Shown here: positions 1 through 7,523 of the stretch, in pieces | Numbering within the stretch: position 1 is the first letter of the stretch | Layout of the letters: every line of letters starts with the position of its first letter | Assembly: GCA_963722665.1 (NCBI GenBank) | Contig: CAVRNW010000031.1 | Span: forward strand, 1 to 17,739 | Source of the DNA: Site-B1 sp963722665 | Lineage (GTDB): Bacteria; Bacteroidota; Bacteroidia; Flavobacteriales; Flavobacteriaceae | Direction of reading: 5' to 3' | Length of the DNA: 17,739 nucleotides | The notes under the pieces: generated by a model | The model's database searches: none | What the model was told of the DNA's origin: nothing | What the model saw: the letters and a program-made list of their open reading frames with translations, nothing else | Position numbers and translations under genes: made by a program

Positions 1-1174
1 TGACGAAAAGAGCTCGTAGAACTCATCTCCAAATTTAAAGGTGGATGATGTTGCTTTTTCCTATTCTGATGTTTCTTATGATTACATCATGCATAAAAGC
101 GCCATGGTAAATACTGCAGGTGCCAATTTTGTATTACTTGGCACGGAAGACACTTGCGTTAAAAGTGTTAAACCTCTGATAAGTGTTTGTGCAACACGTA
201 CGGGTTGCGGAAAGAGTCAGACAGCCAGACAACTGATAGAGATCCTTATGGAACAAGGACCTGAAAGTTGTGGCAATTAGGCATCCGATGCCTTATGGCG
301 ATCTGGCAAAGCAGAAGGTTCAGACGATTTGCGATTACTTGATGATCTGAAAACACGAGTGCACAATTGAAGAGATGGAAGAATATGAGCCACATATTGT
401 TCGTGGCAATGTCATTTATGCCGGTGTTGATTATGAAGCTATTTACGGGCAGCAGAAAATGATCCTGATGGTTGTGATGTTGTGTTGGGATGGCGGAAAT
501 AATGATTTTCCATTTTATGAATCCGATTTTCATATTACGGTTACCGATCCGCACAGAGCAGGACATGGTATGCAATATTATCCGGGAGAGGTCAATTTAA
601 GAATGTCTGATGCGGTGATCATCAATAAGATTGATAGCGCTATCCCTGAAGTTGCCAAGGTTAGAAAAATGTTAGCTGAAATAGTACCAAAAGCGGTGGT
701 CATTGATGCAGCTTCACCAATTAGAGTAGACGATGAAAAACTGATCAGAAATAAAAGAGTTTTAGTTGTTGAGGATGGTCCAACATTGACCCATGGAGGT
801 ATGAAAATTGGAGCAGGAACTGTAGCTGCGGAAAAATTTGGTGCTGCAGAGCTTGTCGATCCACGACCTTATTTAGTTGGAAAGCTTAAAGAATACTTTT
901 GATATCTATCCTAACATTGGGACCTCTATTACCTGCTATGGGGTATGGAGAGCAGCAATTAAGGGATCTGGAAGCAACAATTAATGCCTGTGACTGTGAT
1001 GCTGTGATCATTGGTACACCTATTGACTTGAATAGAGTAATAAAGATCAAGAAACCGAGTACACGCGTATTCTATGATCTGCAATCCATAGGGAAACCTG
1101 ATTTTAAAGAAGTTATTGATGGATTCCTTGCTAAGAAAGGAATAGGCAGAGGACTGGAAGAAATGGTTGGTTAG
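1..1174 (+). pseudogene. P-loop GTPase-like protein, cyclic 2,3-diphosphoglycerate synthetase-like, 5'-partial and frameshifted
   Basis: The reading can be followed from the left edge to a TAG at 1172-1174 only by switching frame many times. Once rejoined it shows a P-loop (CATRTGCGKSQTARQL, about 196-238), a WDGGNNDFPF motif (about 487-516), TDPHRAGHGMQYYPGEVNLR (about 541-600), and a G4-like NKID (625-636). This order matches the COG2403 family that includes archaeal cyclic 2,3-diphosphoglycerate synthetase; in Bacteroidota the members are usually annotated only as GTPases and their substrate is not established. Roughly the first 90 residues lie outside the window. Indels inferred from lost conservation: near 40, 260, 324, 336, 352, 443, 486, 894 and 923, mostly one extra base. 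The protein between the breaks is well conserved, which argues for sequence error more than decay. Family identity is fairly sure; function in this organism is not. It converges on asnA across a shared terminator. Confidence 0.8.
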
Positions 1175-1197
1175 CCGGCAAACCATTCTCATTATAA

Positions 1198-1228
1198 AAA
1201 AATAGCACCTGATTTAGGTGCTATTTTT
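1198..1228. terminator. Bidirectional intrinsic terminator
   Basis: A perfect 13-bp stem (AAAAATAGCACCT, 1198-1210, with AGGTGCTATTTTT, 1216-1228) encloses a 5-nt loop GATTT. The A/T ends give a U-run on either strand. It lies between the stop of the P-loop gene and the stop of asnA, so it can end both convergent transcripts. Confidence 0.9.
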
Positions 1229-1249
1229 ATTTAATATTAATTTATAATT

Positions 1250-2380
1250 TTATTCCAGAACATGAATATTCTTCTCTTTGCAGATCTTCTTCAACTCATC
1301 AGGCCAGACAGAAACGGTTACTTCTCCTAAATGAGCGGTTCTAAGCAGATACATATAGGTTCTTGCTTGTCCGATGCCACCACCTATGCTTAGTGGGATC
1401 TCATCATTCAAGATAGCTCTGATGATAAGGCAATTCCAGAAAATCTAATTGACCGGTCAAACCCAACTGAGCTTTTAGAGAATCTTTAGTCACTCGTATG
1501 CCCATAGAAGTCAGTTCGTGTCTTCTTTTAGTTACCGGATTCCAGACTAAGATATCACCATTCAATCCATACATTTGTTCGCCGTTTTTTATAACGGTAG
1601 GAGTGATCCAGTCGTCATAATCGGCAGCACGCATTTCATGTGGATACCCATCTTTTAGAACAGACCCAATGCCGATAATGAACACCGCCGGATATTTTTG
1701 AATAAGTCTGGTTTCTCTCTCTTTCCTTGGCAGATCTGGGTACATTGCCAGAATTTCTTCTGCATGGAAAAATTTCAATTCTTTGGGGAAGTCTGGATAA
1801 CGTGGATCATTTAATTCAGGGAATTCTTTTTTCACCATCATTCCGGCACCATAAATGACCTTCCAGATTTTTTTTACTGTATCTTTTAAGTACTCTAAAT
1901 TTCTGTCGTCTGCTGTGATCCGCTTTTCCCAGTCCCATTGATCCACATACGATGAGTGGTCATGATCCAGAAAATAGTCTTTTCTAACGGCTCGCATATC
2001 TGTATTGATGCCTTGCCCTATGGCACATTCAAACTGTGCCAATGCCATACGTTTCCATTTGGTGGCTGCCTGAACAACCTGAGCCTCAATTCGTTTTGGC
2101 AAGCCTAATCCAGCCGGAAAATCAACTGGTGTGCGTGATCCGTCGCGGTCCAGATAATCGTTGACTCCGCTGTTTTTGCTCACAATAAGAGGTACCTGAA
2201 CCATTTGAAGATTGAGGGCTTCTGGCAAGTACCTGTTTCAATGTAGTCTTTGATCATGTAAAGGGCTTTCATTCTCCTTAACGGAGCTTGCAAGGCATGA
2301 TAATTGTCGGGAAGAATTTTACTTACTTTTTCATAAGTACTGATACCTGGTCCTGCCAGGTCTGATTTTTTATCGTACAT
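1250..2380 (-). pseudogene. asnA: Aspartate-ammonia ligase (asparagine synthetase A), frameshifted
   Basis: AsnA makes asparagine from aspartate, ammonia and ATP in the cytoplasm and has a class II aminoacyl-tRNA synthetase-like fold. Starting at ATG 2380, the rejoined protein shows PLIVSKNSGVNDYLDRDGSR, KWKRMAL, YVDQWDWEKRI, an acidic EFPELNDPRYPDFPKEL region, and the C-terminal IPLSIGGGIGQARTYMYLLR ending HVLE at TAA 1252-1250. The WKR, DQWDWE and GGGIGQ motifs are diagnostic. Two frame changes break it: one near 2231-2234 (after DYIET; the next frame resumes at LPEALNLQ) and one near 1415-1420 (between LPYHQ and AILNDEIPL). No other stops are present. The total of about 377 codons is slightly longer than the 330 of E. 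coli AsnA. No clear TAnnTTTG promoter was seen upstream. It may be intact in the organism if the indels are consensus errors. Confidence 0.88.
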
Positions 2381-2618
2381 ATTTTATGGTTTTTGATAAA
2401 TAATAATAGATTCATATCAGTTTTAGTGATATTAAATGTCTTTCTATTAAGACAAAAAACAATGATAAAAGTCAGTAGGGACAGTTGAGATTGTTATAGT
2501 AAATAAGCGTACTAAAAAAAGAGTCCCAACCTGCGTTGAAACTATTTTAATACTAAAGACTTAATTATTAACGATAATTTAATAGGGTTTAAGTTAAAAA
2601 GATTTCATGTTTTATTCC
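2381..2618. other. Divergent intergenic region asnA / ppk2
   Basis: A gene-free AT-rich spacer separates the two divergent genes. Apart from the ppk2 -7 element at its right end I see no convincing hairpin, repeat or ORF here. A near match TATCATTG on the minus strand could serve asnA but has no supporting -33 element. Confidence 0.5.
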
Positions 2619-2626
2619 TAACTTTG
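2619..2626 (+). promoter_or_regulatory. -7 element of the ppk2 promoter
   Basis: TAACTTTG matches the Bacteroidota -7 consensus TAnnTTTG exactly and ends 3 nt before the ATG at 2630. With the usual spacing, transcription would begin at or within the start codon, giving a leaderless or near-leaderless mRNA. No TTTG was found about 19 nt upstream, so the call rests on the -7 box alone. Confidence 0.5.
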
Positions 2627-2629
2627 AAC

Positions 2630-3406
2630 ATGGCAATTAAAAAAATAAACTACGAAGAAGCACTTTCTGAGTTGCATAATGAACTCGTTCATCTTCAGGA
2701 ATGGGTGAAAAATCAGGGACTAAAAGTCGTGATCGTTTTTGAAGGCAGAGATGCTTCCGGTAAAGGAGGGACCATCAAACGTTTTACCGAACCCTTGAAT
2801 CCGCGTGTTTGCAGGGTGGTAGCTTTAGGTGTACCAACCGAAAGAGAAAAGACACAATGGTATTTTCAGAGATATACACAACATTTACCTGCCGCAGGGG
2901 AGATCGTAATTTTTGACAGAAGCTGGTATAACAGAGCCGGTGTTGAAAAGGTCATGGGTTTTTGTACAAAAAAGCAATACGAAGAGTTTTTACGTTCCTG
3001 TCCGGAATTTGAACGTATGCTGGTAAGGTCTGGGATTATACTGTTAAAATACTGGTTTTCTGTAAGTGATGAAGAACAGGAAAAACGTTTTAAAAGTCGG
3101 ATTGAAAACCCAATGAAGCGATGGAAATTTAGTCCTATGGATCTTGAATCACGTTCCAGATGGCTGGAATATTCAAAAGCCAAAGACGCCATGTTTGCTC
3201 ATACAGACACAAAACAAGTGCCCTGGTATGTTGTAAATGCAGATAACAAGAAACAGGCCAGACTTAATTGCATTAGTCATATTTTGAGTAAAATTCCTTA
3301 TAAACCTATGAATTTTGAGCCTGTAACGCTTCCGGAATTACCTAAACACGAAGGTTATGTGCGCCCGCCTATGGACTATCAGACATTTGTACCGGAGAAG
3401 TATTAA
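2630..3406 (+). CDS. ppk2: Polyphosphate kinase 2 family protein (PPK2)
   Basis: PPK2 enzymes transfer the terminal phosphate of polyphosphate to nucleotides, typically ADP to ATP or GDP to GTP. The 258-residue protein is a single PPK2 domain: Walker A GRDASGKGGT (residues 39-48), an RxxxxWYFQRY stretch (about 72-82), Walker B IVIFDRSWYNR (92-102), and a lid with RWKFSPMDLESRSRW. The length fits a one-domain short PPK2, probably class I (diphosphate-forming nucleotides as acceptors), though class cannot be fixed by eye. The frame also opens 6 nt earlier at a TTG (2624), but this TTG lies inside the promoter -7 box, so ATG 2630 is preferred. No Shine-Dalgarno sequence. It stands alone, divergent from asnA and convergent with cysM. 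The frame is intact even though its neighbours on both sides are broken. Confidence 0.93.
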   Translation: MAIKKINYEEALSELHNELVHLQEWVKNQGLKVVIVFEGRDASGKGGTIKRFTEPLNPRVCRVVALGVPTEREKTQWYFQRYTQHLPAAGEIVIFDRSWYNRAGVEKVMGFCTKKQYEEFLRSCPEFERMLVRSGIILLKYWFSVSDEEQEKRFKSRIENPMKRWKFSPMDLESRSRWLEYSKAKDAMFAHTDTKQVPWYVVNADNKKQARLNCISHILSKIPYKPMNFEPVTLPELPKHEGYVRPPMDYQTFVPEKY

Positions 3407-3515
3407 ATTGAGTTGAGGTTATTTCTACTATTGCATTTAAATTACCTGGCTTTGTCTATTAACCTATTTTAATTTTCGGTAGAAAATAAAACCAAAGAAT
3501 TGGATTTCTTCCTAT

Positions 3516-4406
3516 TTAAGATGAGAACAGATCAGAAGATAAGTAACGGTCTCCGCGATCACAAATAATGGCAACAATAAGGCCTTTATCCAAAGTTTCA
3601 CTCAGTTTTAAAGCCGCCGTCACCGAGCCGCCACTGCTCATGCCTGCAAAGATACCTTCTTCCTTTGCCAGTCGTCTGGTCATGGCTCTGGCTTCATCTT
3701 CACTTACTTCTATGATCCGGTCCACTTTTTTTCTATCGAATATTTTTGGCAGGTAGGCTTCAGGCCATTTCCTGATTCCCGGGTATTCTGGAATCATCTG
3801 TTGGCTGCGCACCAACTATTTGGATGTCGCTATTCTTTTCCTTCAAGTATGTTGAGGTTCCCATAATGGTCCCTGTGGTTCCCATAGCCGATACAAAATG
3901 CGTGATCAAACCTTCAGTATCACGCCATATCTCTGGACCTGTGGTTTTGTAATGTGCTTTCCAGTTGTCGTCATTGGCAAACTGATCGAGCATAAAATAG
4001 CCTTCATTCCTGACTTTTTGCTCTGCATGATCTCGGGAGCCTTCAATCCCAATATCGGAAGGAGTCAAGGTGACCTTTGCTCCATAAGCTTCCATGGTCT
4101 GGATGCGTTCTTTGGTGGAATTTTCGGGCATCACCAGTTCAATGTTCAATCCAAAGGCACTGGCTATCATGGCTAAGGCAATGCCTGTATTGCCGCTGGT
4201 GGCTTCAATTAATTTGGTATACTTATTAATTTCCCTCGTTCCAATGCCGATTTGATCATATTATATGCAGCACGATCCTTAACGCTGCCTCCGGGGTTGT
4301 TGCCTTCCAGTTTTAGCAATAAGGTGATATTGTCATTCTTAATTAAATGATTGGCCTTTACCAAGGGTGTATTACCAATAATATCAAAAAGCTGATTGGT
4401 TTTCAA
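3516..4406 (-). pseudogene. cysM: Cysteine synthase B (O-acetylserine sulfhydrylase), frameshifted
   Basis: CysM is a PLP enzyme that makes cysteine from O-acetylserine and sulfide (CysM types can also use thiosulfate). The rejoined protein has 297 codons, the usual CysM size. It has IIGNTPLVK, the PLP lysine in NPGGSVKDRAAYNMI (Lys43), the ATSGNTGIALAM loop, MGTTGTIMG, the CysM-type IPGIRKWPEAYLP, and the C-terminal FAGMSSGGS and CDRGDRYLSS. Two single-base events break it: one base missing near 4233-4236 (after ALERG) and one extra G in a CCCGGG run near 3778-3783 (between SRIPG and IRKW). They cancel in length, so the last third returns to frame. It starts 9 nt after the stop of the serine acetyltransferase, which makes the substrate, so the two form an operon. 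The CysM call over CysK rests on the IPGIRKW motif and small size. Confidence 0.88.
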
Positions 4407-4415
4407 GATGCGTTA

Positions 4416-5201
4416 TTATTTATTAGGTTTCAATTTAGTTTCAGACGTGTGGTAGACCAAGGTATTTTCAGGTATGCATTCTATGATCCAGACATTACCT
4501 CCAATGGTACAATTCCTTCCAATGACTGTATCACCGCCCAAAATAGTGGCATTGGCATAAATGGTCACATTATCCATAACAGTTGGATGCCGTTTTATTC
4601 CCTGCATATCCTTGCTTACCTGCAAGGCTCCCAGTGTCACACCCTGATACAATTTAACATGATCTTTGATAATGGCTGTTTCCCCAATGACGATTCCGGT
4701 GCCATGGTCAATAAAGAATGGACTGCCAATCTCTGCACCCGGATTGATATCTATTCCGGTCAGTCTGTGTGCATACTCGCTCATGAGTCTGGGTATTAAA
4801 GGCATATTTATCCTATAGAATTCATGACTGAAACGGTAAACGGCAATGGCATAAAATCCGGGATAGGAGAGGTAGACCTCATCTAACGATTTTGCAGCAG
4901 GATCATTATCAAGGATATCCTGGGCATCTTGGTTCAGTTTTTCAATGATCTCGGGAAGCTTAGACAAAAATGTTTTCCAGATCGTATTGCACGATGCATC
5001 CGGATTAAAACAAGCCAGATTTGTCAGCACGTCAAAATCGACTGCCAGCTTTTTGAGATGATCCTCAACCGACACATTGGCATCGAAGAGAGTGTGAAAT
5101 AGTTCGTCTGTAAATTGCTCCGTCTTGGTTTTTAATCTGAAGTCAAGATTCGGTCTTTTTTTATGCGCTTTTATTCTGTCAATTATATCTACGGGAACCA
5201 T
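4416..5201 (-). CDS. cysE: Serine O-acetyltransferase
   Basis: This enzyme acetylates serine with acetyl-CoA to give O-acetylserine, the first step of cysteine synthesis. With ATG 5201 the protein has 261 residues: an alpha-helical N-terminal half (to about 140), then a left-handed beta-helix built from hexapeptide repeats. HRLTGIDINPGAEIG and DHGTGIVIGET carry the conserved catalytic-site histidines (His145 and His166); VKLYQGVTLGAL and TIYANATILGGDTVIG continue the helix. The frame is open to a TTG at 5249, but that would add 16 residues with no family support. The C-terminus ends KLKPNK and lacks the terminal isoleucine that lets classical CysE dock into CysK, in keeping with a CysM-type partner just downstream. 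The frame is intact. The EpsC-like Bacteroidota form is sometimes not given the name cysE. Confidence 0.92.
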   Translation of the reverse strand: MVPVDIIDRIKAHKKRPNLDFRLKTKTEQFTDELFHTLFDANVSVEDHLKKLAVDFDVLTNLACFNPDASCNTIWKTFLSKLPEIIEKLNQDAQDILDNDPAAKSLDEVYLSYPGFYAIAVYRFSHEFYRINMPLIPRLMSEYAHRLTGIDINPGAEIGSPFFIDHGTGIVIGETAIIKDHVKLYQGVTLGALQVSKDMQGIKRHPTVMDNVTIYANATILGGDTVIGRNCTIGGNVWIIECIPENTLVYHTSETKLKPNK

Positions 5202-5386
5202 ATATTTTAGTCTTGTTAGGTTTAAGGAATAGTCATATTGAATCCACAATCCTTACAGCCTGTTTTCGTTCGGTAATATTATTAAAACTGTGAGATAAAA
5301 AGGTGGTATTTAGAGGAACTTTAACAGAATTGGAAAAAAGATTAACCCTTTGTATGTTTTAATAGGATTTAAAAACATAATTTCTG

Positions 5387-6487
5387 TTAATGTAGGTCAA
5401 GATATTTACTCAATTTTTTGCCTTTAAATATGAAAGCAGATTCCTTGTCTTTCACTTTCATAATTTTAAGATCTTTAAGTGATTCCTTATTTAGGAATAA
5501 AAACTCATTGGCTATTTTTTTTAGTATTTTGAATTCTTCACTTAACAGATTAATTTCCTGTAATTCAGCATCCTCATAGTTATGACGTATATCTGAGAAA
5601 CTAAAGCTGGTCATAAATCTTGATTTTTCAGAATTTCTCTTAAACCAATAACTCAATCGATGCAAGGTTTTATTCAATTCTTTTTCTCTTAAAAATTGTT
5701 TTAATTCAAAGTATGTTTTTATAGAATAGGCCATAAATCTGATCAGTATCAATGACCTGTCAAAATATAAGTGATATTCAAAATTGTATCTTTTGTTAGA
5801 CCAATGTGTTTTGTAATCATAATAACCTTTTGAAAAGTCAAAAATTTGAATCTGATTATTAAAGCACCATAAAAAAAGGTTCTTCAACGCAATTTTCCCT
5901 AAATTGAATTTGGAATAATCTATATCAAATACAGTAATGCCATGAAACAGTATTTTTTCAGAAAAGTAGTTAAGTGATATTGCAATAGGGTTTGAACCTT
6001 CATAGACCACAAATAAGGAAGCCTGCTTTTTAAGAATCATTGGGAAAGCCACATCAAAATAAAAGTCCCATTCTTCCGGATTGAGATTATTATTGGTTAT
6101 TTGCTTATCTGTAAAACGTTTCTCAAGTAATTTTTTAAAAGTATCAAAAAGAAGATCATAGTCTTTTTTTTCGATCTCTCCATAATACATACGGTAAGAT
6201 ATATCAAAACATAACTCTAATCGACTTTGATATCTATTTAAACTATATCTGGTTTTTTTACGAAAGGTAGATTGTATATAATGGTTTAATTCTTTAAATT
6301 TCCTAAGGTCTGTTAAATATCCAGGGTATTGTTTGATGCGATACAACTTTACTTTTTCTGGTAGAACAGATGTATCCAAATCAAAATAATCAGGAACATC
6401 ATAAATTAGAACAATCGATTTTTTAATATTGGCAGATTCCTTCTTGATTATTTTAAATGAAATGCCTTTGGTGTGATTTCTGCCCAT
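5387..6487 (-). CDS. GNAT_6 (CelD/BcsL-like) acyltransferase-like protein
   Basis: The 366-residue protein has the signature FDFSKGYYDYKTHW (residues 216-229), typical of the Acetyltransf_6 / FemAB-like GNAT group (PF13480), preceded by an LFVVYEGSNPIAISLNYF strand region (about 158-175) where such proteins carry the acyl-CoA fold. A KKTRYSLNRYQSRL stretch (about 77-90) is also typical of the group. The C-terminal 120 residues are lysine-rich and match nothing I recognise. No signal peptide or membrane segment. The frame opens at TTG 6514, but that codon sits within a -7 promoter box, so ATG 6487 is chosen. Proteins of this type modify surface polysaccharides or envelope components; the substrate here is unknown. 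GC is very low (13 of 60 bases in both 5461-5520 and 6241-6300), and codons favour AAA, TTT and TTA. It is the only intact gene of the islet. Confidence 0.75.
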   Translation of the reverse strand: MGRNHTKGISFKIIKKESANIKKSIVLIYDVPDYFDLDTSVLPEKVKLYRIKQYPGYLTDLRKFKELNHYIQSTFRKKTRYSLNRYQSRLELCFDISYRMYYGEIEKKDYDLLFDTFKKLLEKRFTDKQITNNNLNPEEWDFYFDVAFPMILKKQASLFVVYEGSNPIAISLNYFSEKILFHGITVFDIDYSKFNLGKIALKNLFLWCFNNQIQIFDFSKGYYDYKTHWSNKRYNFEYHLYFDRSLILIRFMAYSIKTYFELKQFLREKELNKTLHRLSYWFKRNSEKSRFMTSFSFSDIRHNYEDAELQEINLLSEEFKILKKIANEFLFLNKESLKDLKIMKVKDKESAFIFKGKKLSKYLDLH

Positions 6488-6511
6488 ACAAAATAGTTTA
6501 TTACTGTTAAA

Positions 6512-6519
6512 CAAAATTA
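6512..6519 (-). promoter_or_regulatory. -7 element upstream of the GNAT_6-like gene
   Basis: On the minus strand TAATTTTG matches TAnnTTTG exactly. The predicted start of transcription is near 6508, giving a leader of about 21 nt before ATG 6487. The -33 region reads TTT rather than TTTG, so the promoter is partly supported. Confidence 0.5.
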
Positions 6520-6564
6520 GCCAACCATTTTGTTAAGAAAATATCAGATACAAATGGATTTTGT

Positions 6565-7461
6565 TTAACGACTTGCTACAATTTTGATCAAACCCTGTAT
6601 TCTGGAAAAGTCAATGTCATAAGAAGAATTAAAATCCTTAAAATCTTTAGAAAAAGACGATTTAAATCTAAATAAGGAATCGTTGTTTGTTCATTATAAA
6701 TTACATTGAAGGAGGCTGTTTATGTCACAAAACAACTTGGTACGGTTTCTTGTAAAAGATAATTCAATTTATATTGAACTGAAATTTGTCACCACGTTGC
6801 TAAAGATGCTCAACTGTTCAGTAATTTTTTAAAATAGTCATAGGAAAAATAAAAATACTTGGCTGCATTTACGCGGTTCATATTTTCATAATAGATATCT
6901 ATAAACTCCAATAATTCTTCTTTTGTTTCCAATTTTTTTACCAGGCAATTTCTTCGTGACCTGTTAATGTAGGTTCTGAAGCCTTTCCTGATACCTTCTC
7001 TTCTGAATATAAAGATTTAAATTCAAGTCAATGTTTACTACTTTACCTTTATTGATTATGCTGCCGTAATTTTTTAAAACATATTCCTGCTTATCAATAT
7101 ATGGATGGAGTCTGGAAAAAACGGAAATAATGTTGTTTTCTTCAAAAAAAACATGCAGTTTTTCCAGAAACAATGTATTATCAAAGTCGGCTGTTACACC
7201 TTTAGAAATTGGTCCCGCATAACCATATACCGACGTAGCATCGTAATAATCAGTATTGGCTATTTTTCTTATTAAAAACGGGATAGCAATAATAATATCC
7301 CCCTCAACGTAATTAAGTAAAACCGGATATCGATCATCCAACTTCTCTATGATATGATAATCATAAGTATGATAATAATCGTAATTACCTATATCGTTCA
7401 ATAATCTATTCCATTTATCTTTGGTGGTAATTATTTCTAATCCGGTGTTGTCAAAACTCAT
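6565..7461 (-). pseudogene. FemAB-like aminoacyl/acyltransferase, disrupted
   Basis: Frame 1 (7461 to about 6980) gives the FemAB/GNAT N-terminal half, with TSVYGYAGPIS near residues 79-89. A frame change near 6976-6983 continues into TYINRSRRN and YENMNRVNAAKYFYFSYDYF, a common FemAB-like motif, and ends at TGA 6812-6810. A third segment from about 6690 to TAA 6567-6565 gives NNDSLFRFKSSFSKDFKDF and ...IKIVASR, the expected C-terminus. About 125 nt (6690-6815) lie between the last two, where homologues need roughly 80-90 codons, and no frame there reads sensibly. So beyond indels there is a real internal loss or replacement. Homologues attach amino acids to peptidoglycan or act on surface glycans. 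Its position between two other acyltransferase-type genes suggests a former shared operon. The ATG at 7461 lacks a clear promoter. Confidence 0.72.
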
Positions 7462-7523
7462 AGGTCGGTTGTACTGTATATTTTAAATTTTTAATATAGA
7501 ATTCTCGTTTTTGAGTATTTCGA

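Noticed and set aside
2866..3192. Open frame on the minus strand within ppk2
   Set aside because: Shadow of a well-supported PPK2 gene; its composition is that of a reverse-complement frame.
4347..4799. 150-codon open frame on the + strand opposite cysM and the serine acetyltransferase
   Set aside because: It is the shadow of the acetyltransferase coding strand; it has no recognisable domain and no promoter.
5353..5379. Hairpin TATGTTTT/AAAACATA after the GNAT_6-like gene as a terminator
   Set aside because: 8-bp A/T-only stem with an 11-nt loop and no T-run; too weak to call.
5384..6974. 14-nt exact repeat CTGTTAATGTAGGT at 5384-5397 and 6961-6974 flanking the GNAT_6 and FemAB region, considered as a mobile-element or attachment repeat
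   Set aside because: One 14-mer match is expected by chance in AT-rich DNA of this size, and the matches do not extend or coincide with the islet ends.
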